DNA of 64,000 nt. Origin: Camelimonas lactis. Lineage in GTDB: Bacteria; Pseudomonadota; Alphaproteobacteria; Rhizobiales; Beijerinckiaceae. Below are positions 18,031-26,220 of this stretch, piece after piece. The position numbers were made by a program, and so were the translations under genes. Numbering within the stretch: position 1 is the stretch's first letter; the number at the start of each line of letters is the position of its first letter. Location: the NCBI RefSeq assembly GCF_004342915.1, contig NZ_SLWL01000009.1, positions 118,526 through 182,525 of the forward strand, written 5' to 3'. The notes beneath the pieces were generated by a model, which saw nothing but the letters and a program-made list of their open reading frames with translations, was not told the DNA's origin and made no database searches.

Positions 18031-18274
18031 GGCCGGCTCCTCTTCCCGCCAGGTCGCTCCGGCCATAAACAGGCGCCGCGGCGATTTCGTGTCGGCCGGC
18101 AGCGGCGTGAGACGCTGATTCAGCCGTTGCCCGCAAGCGGCTCCAGAAACGCGCAAACGCATCATGCTCTATGGACACGATGGCGGTTATCTGGTACCGC
18201 AAGCCTAACGGAGCCATATATCGTTCGCTCCGAACGGTGGCCTTTTTTCAATTCAAACCTTGGGACGATTTCGC

Positions 18275-18505
18275 GTGCAGGTACTTGTCCGTGACAACAA
18301 CGTCGACCAGGCCCTCCGGGCCCTGAAGAAGAAGCTGCAGCGGGAAGGCGTTTTCCGCGAGATGAAGCTTCGCGACCATTACGAGAAGCCCTCCGAGAAG
18401 CGCGCCCGCGAAAAGGCTGAAGCCGTCCGCCGCGCCCGCAAGCTGGCCCGCAAGAAGCTGCAGCGCGAAGGCCTGCTGCCGATGAAGGCGCGCGCCAGCC
18501 GCTAA
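18275..18505 (+). CDS. rpsU: 30S ribosomal protein S21
   Basis: A 76-residue protein of the small subunit involved in initiation. From the GTG at 18275 it reads [20 protein letters not shown], identical in style to other alphaproteobacterial S21 starts; [20 protein letters not shown] follows. A TTG 15 bases upstream is less likely. The recognisable ribosome-binding sequence is weak, as is common for S21. Confidence 0.96.
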   Translation: MQVLVRDNNVDQALRALKKKLQREGVFREMKLRDHYEKPSEKRAREKAEAVRRARKLARKKLQREGLLPMKARASR

Positions 18506-18903
18506 GGCCCGCCAGCCACGGCCCTGGCGCCGTGGTTTCGCGTGTCTGCGGCGGTTCGCCGAAGGGCCTGGCGGTTTGGGCGACGTCCGCCCATGAACGC
18601 CGGTCTGACATTCAGGCAATGCGCAGACGCGTCTGACGGCCCCACGGGGCCGTTTGTCGTTTCTGGGCTGCTGTCTCGCGAAGTCGGCGCCGGTTTGTTA
18701 ACCAGCATCCATCATATGCTGGAAACGGCCTGACCTGGACCGGTGCGGCGCGGCCACGCCACGCTGTCAGCGCGCGCCTGGCGGGCGCCTGGTTCAACGT
18801 TCGCCACAAGCTTGCCCAGATTGGCTGCATGGACAATGAACCAGCTTTCAGTTTGGGTCGCCGGCGGCAAGCGTCGCCAGCCGTATCTGTTCGGGGGATC
18901 GCC
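18506..18903. other. Intergenic region downstream of rpsU
   Basis: Apart from a hairpin that may end rpsU there is no supported gene. The section after about 18690 should contain the promoter of the TPR lipoprotein gene. Confidence 0.45.
18636..18662 (+). terminator. Probable terminator of rpsU
   Basis: ACGGCCCC and GGGGCCGT form an 8-bp stem with a two-base loop, followed by TTTGTCGTTT. The T-run is interrupted, so efficiency is uncertain. Confidence 0.6.
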
Positions 18904-19749
18904 GTGCCACTGTCCATGTCCAGACCAGCCGTCGCGGCCCTGTCCGCCGCTGCGCTCGCCCTTGCCCTTGCGGCCTGCGGCGAAACCGTCAATCCGCAGC
19001 GTTCGACCAATATCGCCGAGGTCGTGAACCAGGACCCGGCGGTGACCGGCGCCAACATCGGCTCCCTGAGCGAAGCCATTCGCGCCAATCCCAACGACGC
19101 CCGCGCCTACAACACCCGCGGCGCCGCCTACGCCCGCACCGGCAACTATCGCAAGGCGATCGACGACTTCAACCAGGCCATCCGCCTCGATCCGAACGAC
19201 GCGGCCGCCTATAACAATCGCGGCCTCGCCCACCGCCAGACCGGCAACAGCCAGGCGGCGGCGCAGGATTTCTCCAGCGCCATCACCGCCAACCCGAACT
19301 ATGCGCCGGCCTACATCGCCCGGGCCAACCTGCGCCGCGCCCAGAACGACCTCACCGGCGCCCTGTCCGATCTCGACAACGCCATCCGCCTGAACCCTGA
19401 ATCGGCGGAAGCGCGGCATTCGCGCGGCCTCGTTTACCAGCGCCAGGGCAGCCACGCTCAGGCGGTGCAGGACTTCAGCTCGGCCGTCGACCGCAATCCG
19501 TTCGTCGCGGCGCCCTATGCGGCGCGCGGCCAGAGCGAGCTGGCGCTGGGGCGCAATGACAAGGCGCTGGAGGATTTCAACGCCGCGCTCAACGTCAACA
19601 ACAAGCTGGCCGACGCCTGGGCCGGCCGCGGCCTCGCCCAGGAAAAGCTGGGCAACGTCCAGGAGGCGCGCAGCTCCTTCAACAGCGCCCTCGGCGTCGA
19701 TCCCAACAACGAGATCGCCCGCGCCGCGCTGCGTCGTCTCGGCAGCTGA
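18904..19749 (+). CDS. TPR-repeat lipoprotein
   Basis: A protein of about 281 residues. A short hydrophobic leader (VAALSAAALALALAAC) ends in a lipobox, predicting a diacylglyceryl-cysteine lipoprotein in the periplasmic face of a membrane. At least six tetratricopeptide repeats follow (for example ARAYNTRGAAYARTGNYRKA and AAAYNNRGLAHRQTGN), so it is likely a protein-binding scaffold. The start is a GTG at 18904 with GGGGG 6 bases upstream; the ATG at 18916 is the alternative. The partner is unknown. NlpI is a comparable TPR lipoprotein, though homology to it specifically is not claimed. Confidence 0.87.
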   Translation: MPLSMSRPAVAALSAAALALALAACGETVNPQRSTNIAEVVNQDPAVTGANIGSLSEAIRANPNDARAYNTRGAAYARTGNYRKAIDDFNQAIRLDPNDAAAYNNRGLAHRQTGNSQAAAQDFSSAITANPNYAPAYIARANLRRAQNDLTGALSDLDNAIRLNPESAEARHSRGLVYQRQGSHAQAVQDFSSAVDRNPFVAAPYAARGQSELALGRNDKALEDFNAALNVNNKLADAWAGRGLAQEKLGNVQEARSSFNSALGVDPNNEIARAALRRLGS

Positions 19750-19836
19750 GTCTGACCCGGCGGCGGCCTGCGTGGTCGCGGATCGCGCGCCGCCGCGACC
19801 CGGCGCAGGGCGCAGCCTCCAGAGGCCTGCGCCGGT

Positions 19837-19878
19837 TTTTCCGGTCTGCGGCGCGTCTTTTCCAGTCTGCGGCGCGCC
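19837..19878. repeat. 21-bp direct repeat, two copies
   Basis: The unit TTTTCC(G/A)GTCTGCGGCGCG plus two bases is at 19837-19857 and 19858-19878, with two mismatches. It lies between the TPR gene stop and its terminator. Confidence 0.85.
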
Positions 19879-19893
19879 CTGGGCGCCGCAAAC

Positions 19894-19931
19894 AAAAATG
19901 CCCGGCTCCTCACGGAGCCGGGCATTTTTAT
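19894..19931. terminator. Bidirectional terminator
   Basis: AAAAATGCCCGGCTC, a short loop and the complementary GGAGCCGGGCATTTTTA make a 15-bp stem with A and T tracts on both sides. It separates the plus-strand TPR gene from the minus-strand oxidase subunit gene and can serve both. Confidence 0.94.
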
Positions 19932-19974
19932 ATGGATAAGGTCTCGCGCGGCCAGGCCGCGGGTCCTGCGCGCT

Positions 19975-20130
19975 TCAGAGCAGGAACCAGGCCATCAGCA
20001 CCAGAATCAGGATGATGGCGCCGATGCCCCACTTGGAGCCCTTGAGGAAGCCCGCATAGGTGTTCTCATGCGCCGGATAGTCCATGTCCGGATGTCCGCC
20101 CGTCGTGACGGCGTTCGAATGGTTCGCCAT
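19975..20130 (-). CDS. aa3-type cytochrome c oxidase subunit IV
   Basis: A 51-residue protein with one C-terminal transmembrane helix (GIGAIILILVLMAWFLL) preceded by the family signature DYPAHENTYAGFLKGSKWG. This matches the small bacterial subunit IV (COX4_pro_2 type) that sits beside the aa3 oxidase core in alphaproteobacteria. The main oxidase genes are not in this window. The ATG at 20130 gives the normal length; GGGG lies 12 bases upstream. Confidence 0.9.
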   Translation of the reverse strand: MANHSNAVTTGGHPDMDYPAHENTYAGFLKGSKWGIGAIILILVLMAWFLL

Positions 20131-20262
20131 GTTGCTGGTTTTCCCCGATTGAGAGCGTTTCGTTATCGTGCGGCCGTCCACGCGGCGGCGGACGCAAAAA
20201 CTCAATGCTGATCTAGCCGAAGCGCGGGCGGCTTGCAAATGGCTGTTGCATGAGGCGCGCCC

Positions 20263-21621
20263 TCAGCACAGGCCCGCCTGCGCCAGGGCGGCTCCCTGAC
20301 GCTCCGCCAGCCCCTCCCTGGTGAATCCGGCGATGGTCTGCGCGAACAGCCGGTGGAAATTCAGCCGGGCGTCGAGGTGCAGGAACACCGCTCCCAGCCC
20401 CACCGCCGCCCGGTCCATGAAGACGAATTCGCGTGGAATCCGCAGCGGCCCGAGCCGCCGCAACGCCTGATGCACCTGAAACGCCTCGCGTCGCCCGTAG
20501 GCGCCGGGCGCGACGCCATCCGCGATCGTGCGCTCCCGGTCATCGAGCAGCGGCCCATAGATGAAGCGCGCCCAGACATTGAGCACCGCGATCACATCGG
20601 CGTTCAGATTGGCGAAGCCCCAGGTTTCATAGGCATGGGCGATCTGATCGGCGCGGTCGTGCAGCAGTCCCTCGTACAGGTCGACGACGCCGCCAACGAA
20701 CCGCGGCGAAAACACCCGGACGCAACCGTAGTCGAGCAGATTGACGCCCGCCGGGTCCCCCGACCCGTCGGTGAACACCGTATAGTTTCCAGGGTGCGGG
20801 TCGCCGTGAATGACGCCAAACCGGCCGAACGGCCGCCACCAAGCCGCGAACATGGCGCGGGCCAGCCGGTTGCGCGTCTCCTGCGGCTCATCGCGCCGCT
20901 CCAGCATCGGCCCGCCGTCGAGCCAGGTGAGGGTCAGCAGCCGCCCGGTCGACAACGTGGGCCGGGCGCGCGGCGTGCGCACCTCGGCCACATCGGCGAG
21001 CATGTGGTTGTAGAGCGCCACATGCTTCGCCTCGCGCACATAATCCAGCTCTTCGCGCAAACGTTCGGCCAGCTCCACGGCGATGTCGCGGGTATCAATC
21101 GCCGCGCCCATGCGCCGGTGCAGCGCCAACGCCACGTCGAGCTGTTTCAGATCGGCGGCGACAGCCGACTGCATGTCCGGATATTGCAGCTTGCAGGCGA
21201 GGCTCTCGCCATCGAGGCTGCGGGCCCGGTGCACCTGGCCGAGGGAGGCGGCCGCCGCCGGAGTGAGGTCGAAATCAGCGAAGCGTTCGCGCCAGCCGGC
21301 GCCCAGCTCGGCCATCATCCGCCGCCGCACGAAGGCCGGCCCCATGGGCGGCGCCTGCGACTGCAATTTCTGGAACTCCGCCGCATATTCCGGCGGAACC
21401 AGATCGGGAATGGCGGCGACCAGTTGCGCCACCTTCATCAGCGGCCCCTTCAGCCCGCCCAGCGCCCCGGCCAGCGCCACCGCTTCGGCCGCCGGATCAC
21501 CGCCGCGCAGCCGCGCCCCGGCCACGCGCGCCGCCGCGCCGCCAAGCCCGGCGCCGACGCGGGCATAACGCGCCATGCGCGCGCCGAAGCGGTTGCCTTC
21601 CCTGTCCTGCTCGCCGCTCAC
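20263..21621 (-). CDS. ABC1/AarF (UbiB-like) atypical kinase family protein
   Basis: A 452-residue member of the ABC1/COQ8/UbiB atypical kinase family. The family is known for supporting ubiquinone synthesis or lipid handling, although this gene is not beside ubi genes. Motifs are SLGQVHRARS (nucleotide-loop region), KLQYPDM, the catalytic VIHGDPHPGNYTVF and the metal-binding LLDYGC. The usual KxGQ motif is instead K-V-A-Q (GPLMKVAQLVAAIP), and this branch has no C-terminal transmembrane segment. The start at 21621 gives MSGEQDREGNRFGARMARYA. It lies upstream, on the same strand, of the oxidase subunit. Confidence 0.85.
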   Translation of the reverse strand: MSGEQDREGNRFGARMARYARVGAGLGGAAARVAGARLRGGDPAAEAVALAGALGGLKGPLMKVAQLVAAIPDLVPPEYAAEFQKLQSQAPPMGPAFVRRRMMAELGAGWRERFADFDLTPAAAASLGQVHRARSLDGESLACKLQYPDMQSAVAADLKQLDVALALHRRMGAAIDTRDIAVELAERLREELDYVREAKHVALYNHMLADVAEVRTPRARPTLSTGRLLTLTWLDGGPMLERRDEPQETRNRLARAMFAAWWRPFGRFGVIHGDPHPGNYTVFTDGSGDPAGVNLLDYGCVRVFSPRFVGGVVDLYEGLLHDRADQIAHAYETWGFANLNADVIAVLNVWARFIYGPLLDDRERTIADGVAPGAYGRREAFQVHQALRRLGPLRIPREFVFMDRAAVGLGAVFLHLDARLNFHRLFAQTIAGFTREGLAERQGAALAQAGLC

Positions 21622-21661
21622 CCTCGTCCTTTCCGTAACCCTGGGCTCTTCCCCGCCCGCC

Positions 21662-22075
21662 TTACGGCAGCACGGCTTCCGCCTCGATTTCCACCCGCGC
21701 CGCAGGATCGAGCAGCGCCGTCACCCCAACGATGGTCATGGCGGGGAAATGCCGGCCAAGCGATGCGCCCCAGGCAGCGCCCACCGCGGCGCCGTGGGCG
21801 TTGAAGTCGCCAATTTGCGTCAGATACGCGCGCAGCGAGACGATGTGCTCCGCCTTGCCGCCCGCCGCCTGCACCACCGCCACGACATTGGCCAGCGCCT
21901 GGGTGAACTGCGCGCCGAAATCAGCGTCCGGCGCCACATGCTGCGCGCCGGGAGCAACCCCGGTCTGGCCGGCGACGCGCAGCACGCGCCCGCCCGTGGT
22001 CACCACGCCCTGGGCATAGCCGCGCGGACGCGGCCAGCCTTCCGGCAAAACCGCCGTGAAACCGATGTCCGACAT
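21662..22075 (-). CDS. RidA/YjgF family protein
   Basis: A 137-residue protein of the YjgF/YER057c/UK114 group. Characterised RidA proteins hydrolyse reactive enamine/imine intermediates. VAGQTGVAPG, IVSLRAYLTQIGDF with the key arginine, FPAMTIVGVTALLDPAARVE and IEAEAVLP match the family. GGGAGGAAACAT before the ATG at 22075 supports the start. It lies 53 bases downstream of pepF. As a divergent subfamily member (long spacing after the first strand), its substrate could differ from that of RidA itself. Confidence 0.87.
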   Translation of the reverse strand: MSDIGFTAVLPEGWPRPRGYAQGVVTTGGRVLRVAGQTGVAPGAQHVAPDADFGAQFTQALANVVAVVQAAGGKAEHIVSLRAYLTQIGDFNAHGAAVGAAWGASLGRHFPAMTIVGVTALLDPAARVEIEAEAVLP

Positions 22076-22128
22076 ATGTTTCCTCCCGTTTGTCGTTGCG
22101 CGTTTGTTGCCGCCGCCCGAGGCGACGC

Positions 22129-23985
22129 TCAGTCCGGCAGGCTTTCGAGCTCGGCGATGAAGCCCTCGATCATGCCAAGGCCGATCTGCCAGAAGGCCGG
22201 ATCGGCGGCGTTGAGGCCGAAAGGAGCCAGCAGTTCCGAGTGGTGCCTGGTGCCGCCGGCCGCCAGCATCTCCAGATAGCGCCCGGCGAAGCCTTCGCGG
22301 GCGTTCTGATAGACGCCATAGAGCGAATTCACCAGGCAGTCGCCGAAGGCATAGGCGTAGACATAGAACGGCGAATGGATGAAGTGGGGAATGTAGGCCC
22401 ACCAGACGCCATAATCGTCGTCAAGCCGGATCGCCGGACCAAGGCTCTCCGTCTGCACCTCCAGCCAGAAGGCCGCGAGTCGCTCGCTGGTCAGCTCGCC
22501 CTGGCGACGCGCCTCATGCACCCTGCGCTCGAAGCTGTAGAAGGCGATCTGGCGCACCACCGTATTGATCATGTCCTCCACCTTGGCGGCGAGCATGACC
22601 TTGCGCTCCTGCGGCGGCGCGGCGTCGAGCATGCGGCGGAAGGTCAGCATCTCGCCGAACACCGAGGCGGTTTCCGCCAGGGTTAGCGGCGTCGGAGCCA
22701 TCAGCGCGCCCTGGCGGGCGGCCAGCACCTGGTGGACGCCATGGCCGAGTTCGTGGGCCAGGGTCATCACGTCGCGCGGCTTGCCCAGATAATTCAGCAT
22801 CACATAAGGATGGGCCGAGGGCACCGTCGGGTGGGCGAAGGCGCCCGGCGCCTTGCCAGGCCGCACCGGCGCGTCAATCCAGTTTTCGTCGAAGAAGCGG
22901 CGGGCGATGCGTTCCATCTCAGGGGTAAATTCGCCATAGGCCGACAGCACCGTATCGCGCGCCTCGTCCCAGCCGATCGTCCGCTGCGCGGCCTTTGGCA
23001 GCGGCGCGTTGCGGTCCCAATAGTCGAGCTGCTCCTTGCCGAACCAGCGCGCCTTCAGGCGGTAGTAGCGGTGCGACAGGCGCGGATAGGCGTCGCGCAC
23101 GGCGGCGACCATGGCGTCAACCACCTCGCGCTCCACCCGGTTGGCCAGGTGGCGGGCGTCGGCGACGTCGCTGAAACCACGCCAGCGGTCAGAGATATCC
23201 TTGTCCTTGGCCAGGGTGTTGGTGATTAGCGTGAAGGTGCGGATATTGTCGGAGAACACCTTGCCCAGCGCCGCGGCGGCCGCCTTGCGCTTTTCGGGAT
23301 CGGCGTCCTGCAACAGGTTCAGGGTCGGCTCGATCGACAGGCTGGCGCCGTCGACCTCGAAACGCAGCGCCGCGATCGTCTCGTCGAACAGGCGGTTCCA
23401 GGCGCTGACGCCCGTCACCGATTTTTCGTGAAACAGCCGCTCGATGTCGTCGGACAGTTCGTAGGGCTTCTCCTTGCGCATGTCGTCCAGCCACGGACGC
23501 CAGTGCGCCAGTTCCGGGCTGTTGCGCAGACGCCCCCAGGCTGCGTCGTCGAGACGGTTCAGCTCCAGCTGGAAGAACAGCAGATGGGCGCTGGCCGCGG
23601 TGGCGCGCTCCTGGGCGTCGCCATAGAATTTGGCGTGGGCCGGCGCGGAGGTGTCGCCGAAATAAATCAGCCCGGCGTAGGACATGATGCGGCCGAGGGT
23701 TTCGGAAATCGCCTCGAAGGCGCGGATCGCCCTGTCCAGCTCCCCCGGGCCATCAGCCTCTCCGGCCAGCGCGGCGATGCGTCCGCGCCAGGCGTCGGCG
23801 AAATCAGCGCAACGCCCTTCAATACCGTTGAAGTCGGCCTTGTAAGCCTCCGAATCCATGCCTGGATAGAGCGCCGACAGATCCCAGCGCGGCAGGTCGC
23901 CCAGTTCGGGCGCGACGCCGGCGCCCGCCTTTTCCGGGCTGCGGGCGGCGGACAACCTGCTCGTCACAGAAACGGCGCGCGACAT
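22129..23985 (-). CDS. pepF: Oligoendopeptidase F, M3 family zinc peptidase
   Basis: A 618-residue cytoplasmic metallopeptidase that trims short peptides. The zinc site is VMTLAHELGHGVHQVLA (HExxH), with the third ligand glutamate in LTLAETASVFGEM. GVWWAYIPHFIHSPFYVYAY near the C-terminus is typical of this clade. The ATG at 23985 is preceded by GGAGAG at 5 bases; a TTG one codon upstream is not preferred. It heads a possible pepF-ridA-ABC1 minus-strand group and is divergent from the regulator at 24.4 kb. Confidence 0.93.
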   Translation of the reverse strand: MSRAVSVTSRLSAARSPEKAGAGVAPELGDLPRWDLSALYPGMDSEAYKADFNGIEGRCADFADAWRGRIAALAGEADGPGELDRAIRAFEAISETLGRIMSYAGLIYFGDTSAPAHAKFYGDAQERATAASAHLLFFQLELNRLDDAAWGRLRNSPELAHWRPWLDDMRKEKPYELSDDIERLFHEKSVTGVSAWNRLFDETIAALRFEVDGASLSIEPTLNLLQDADPEKRKAAAAALGKVFSDNIRTFTLITNTLAKDKDISDRWRGFSDVADARHLANRVEREVVDAMVAAVRDAYPRLSHRYYRLKARWFGKEQLDYWDRNAPLPKAAQRTIGWDEARDTVLSAYGEFTPEMERIARRFFDENWIDAPVRPGKAPGAFAHPTVPSAHPYVMLNYLGKPRDVMTLAHELGHGVHQVLAARQGALMAPTPLTLAETASVFGEMLTFRRMLDAAPPQERKVMLAAKVEDMINTVVRQIAFYSFERRVHEARRQGELTSERLAAFWLEVQTESLGPAIRLDDDYGVWWAYIPHFIHSPFYVYAYAFGDCLVNSLYGVYQNAREGFAGRYLEMLAAGGTRHHSELLAPFGLNAADPAFWQIGLGMIEGFIAELESLPD

Positions 23986-24374
23986 CAAAACTCTCCAGAT
24001 CTCTTTCCAGGGTCATGCGACCGGGAACCGGCCGCCGCGTCCCTAAGGTGGCGATGCGGAAGCCATGTGGCAATGCGTCGGCGCATCCGCGAAGCCCTCG
24101 AAAAATCCCCGCGCCCTGCTGGCGCGCGCGCGGCCCCGGCTCCATGCAGCGCGGCTTCGCATATTCCATCGGCAATCTGGAAAATCTGCCGACAGCGTTA
24201 ACACGGACTTTACCGTTGTGCGCCAGCATGCCCCGTAACGACACACCCGCGAGTCCATCGGCAATTTCCGTCGGCCGGCCGCCTGGCCCGACGGCTGCCC
24301 ATGGACGGATGGACAGGGGGCGAGCCGCCGGTCAGCCTGGCGTTGCGCCCGGAGCATGAAAGCGACAGCCGCGC
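23986..24374. other. Divergent region between pepF and the regulator
   Basis: No gene is supported. TTAACACGGACTTTACCG around 24197-24214 is a locally AT-richer patch that could be part of a promoter. No repeats or strong hairpins were seen. Confidence 0.4.
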
Positions 24375-25982
24375 ATGGCGATCCCGGTTATGGCGATACA
24401 GCCCAGCAACACCGCGTCCCCCGTCAGCGGCGCGCGGCTTCCCGCGGACGGGCCGGGAGACGACGTGGTGCTCGTGGTGTGCAATGGCCAGCCAGAGCGG
24501 CCATTGCGCGCCGCCCTCGCCGGGCTGGCCGCACAGGCGCGCGTGGTGCTCCAGATCGCCCCCAGCCTTGCCGCCGCGCGGAATATTCTGGCCACACAGA
24601 CGCGGGCGCCCAGGGCGGTGGTCGCCGCCGACGCGGACACGGCGGCCCCGGTGCTCGACCTGCTGGAAATCTTGCGGATGCACGGCGCCAGCGCGCCGCT
24701 GCTGGCGGCCCCGGCGGCGCTGACCCCGGCGGAGGCGGCGGCGTTGCAGGACGCCGGCGTGGAGTTCCTGGCTGGCGTCACCCCCGAGCGGCAAATGCGC
24801 AGTTTGCAGGAACGGCTGCAAGCCGCGGGCGACGCCCCCGGCGGCCGGCGCGGCGAGCGCCGCGCTGAACTGTCGCTGGACGATCTCGCCGCCACTGGCG
24901 AAACCATGGCCCGGGCGGTCGCCCAGGGCCGGCGCGCCCTGGGCGCCGGATTGCCGGTGCTGGTGGAGGGGCCCAGCGGCGCCGGAAAACTCACCCTGGT
25001 CCGCGCCCTGCACGCCGCCGGCATGCGTCGCCAGCGCCCGCTGCGGCAGCTCGACGCGCCGATGCTGGAAGCCGGTCTTGGCGCCGCGACCGCCGCCATG
25101 GGCGTCGACGTGGAGCGCGGCCTGATCAACGACGAAGCTGGCGGATCATTGTATCTGCGCAACGTCGACCGCTGGCCAACGGTCGCCCAGGCAGAGCTGG
25201 CGGAATTGCTGCGGCGTCGCGGCGCCCGCCATGGCCGCGTCGCCGCCGTTGCGCCGTTACGCATTTTCGCCGGCTCACGCCAGCCGCTGATCGATCTGGT
25301 GCGGGAGGGCCGGTTTCGCGAGGACCTGTATTACCTGCTCTCGGTGGCGCCCCTGACCCTGACGCCGCTGGCCCTGCGCCCGGAAGATATTTCCGGCATG
25401 GCCCAGGCCATGCTGGAGCGCCTGCGCGCCAGCCGCGCCGCGCCGTTGCAGCGCGATATGCCCGACGCCTTCAGCGACGCCGCATTGCAGCGGCTGCAAT
25501 CCGAAGACTGGCCAGGCAACGCCAGCCAGTTGCGGGCGCGGGTGATGCGCGCCGCTCATGCGGCCGCTGGTCCCATCATCACCGCGGACCACGTCGCGCC
25601 GCCGCGCCTCGCCAATCAACTTGCCGGCGACGATGAACCCACCGGCGACCACGGTTTCTGGCTGATGGACGAGGCCGCTGTCAGCCAGGCTGCCCACGCC
25701 GCCGGCCCGCCGACGCCATGCGGTCAGATTCACGACATTCTGGATATTTTTGACGGTCAGGGCGATCTGCGACCGCTGGCGGAGATTGAAGCCGGCGTTA
25801 TCCGCTTCGCCGTGCGGCACTATCGCGGCCAGATGTCGGAGGTGTCCCGCCGCCTGGGGATTGGTCGCTCCACGCTCTACCGGAAGCTGAAAGATCTGGA
25901 CATGATGCCGGAGCGGGACGCGCTGGCGGATTGCGACGCGGCCCGCAGTTGGCCCGAGGGCGCGGCGGCCCAGCCCTCCTGA
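24375..25982 (+). CDS. Degenerate sigma-54-activator-like (AAA+/Fis) regulator
   Basis: A protein of about 535 residues with the three-part layout of NtrC-type regulators, each part eroded. Residues 30-145 resemble a receiver, but the acidic pocket and phospho-aspartate are not evident. Residues 170-420 are AAA+ with a good Walker A (EGPSGAGKLTL). The Walker B is GGSLYLRNVD instead of GGxLFLDE, and the sigma-54-contacting GAFTGA loop is missing, while GRFREDLYYLLSVAPLTLTP is kept. WPGNASQLRARV leads to a clean C-terminal Fis helix-turn-helix (SEVSRRLGIGRSTLYRKLKD). It probably binds DNA but is unlikely to activate sigma-54 polymerase. It precedes two cell-wall genes. The start is uncertain (24375 or 24390). 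Confidence 0.8.
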   Translation: MAIPVMAIQPSNTASPVSGARLPADGPGDDVVLVVCNGQPERPLRAALAGLAAQARVVLQIAPSLAAARNILATQTRAPRAVVAADADTAAPVLDLLEILRMHGASAPLLAAPAALTPAEAAALQDAGVEFLAGVTPERQMRSLQERLQAAGDAPGGRRGERRAELSLDDLAATGETMARAVAQGRRALGAGLPVLVEGPSGAGKLTLVRALHAAGMRRQRPLRQLDAPMLEAGLGAATAAMGVDVERGLINDEAGGSLYLRNVDRWPTVAQAELAELLRRRGARHGRVAAVAPLRIFAGSRQPLIDLVREGRFREDLYYLLSVAPLTLTPLALRPEDISGMAQAMLERLRASRAAPLQRDMPDAFSDAALQRLQSEDWPGNASQLRARVMRAAHAAAGPIITADHVAPPRLANQLAGDDEPTGDHGFWLMDEAAVSQAAHAAGPPTPCGQIHDILDIFDGQGDLRPLAEIEAGVIRFAVRHYRGQMSEVSRRLGIGRSTLYRKLKDLDMMPERDALADCDAARSWPEGAAAQPS

Positions 25983-26220
25983 ACGAGGCCCCGCGGGGGC
26001 GCCGGGGCCACCGACGCCGCCGATTTACGCGCCGATTTACGTAATGCCAGGCGAATCACCATGAACTCGCCGGGCTGGAAACGCACCGGCGGAACATGCG
26101 CCGGCAGAACATACGCCGGCCGACGTTTCACAGGCAAACGTTTCACAAGGCGGACGCTTCGCCGGGACAGCGCCAGACCAGAGCGGCGCGCACATACAAG
26201 GTTTGGGGAGCCGTGCTGGC
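25983..26220. other. Short intergenic region with imperfect direct repeats
   Basis: It includes two near copies of the 15-bp unit AACATNCGCCGGCNG at about 26093-26122. GTTTCACA-type duplications follow. GGGGAG at 26206-26211 is the ribosome-binding site of the next gene. No gene is present. Confidence 0.5.
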
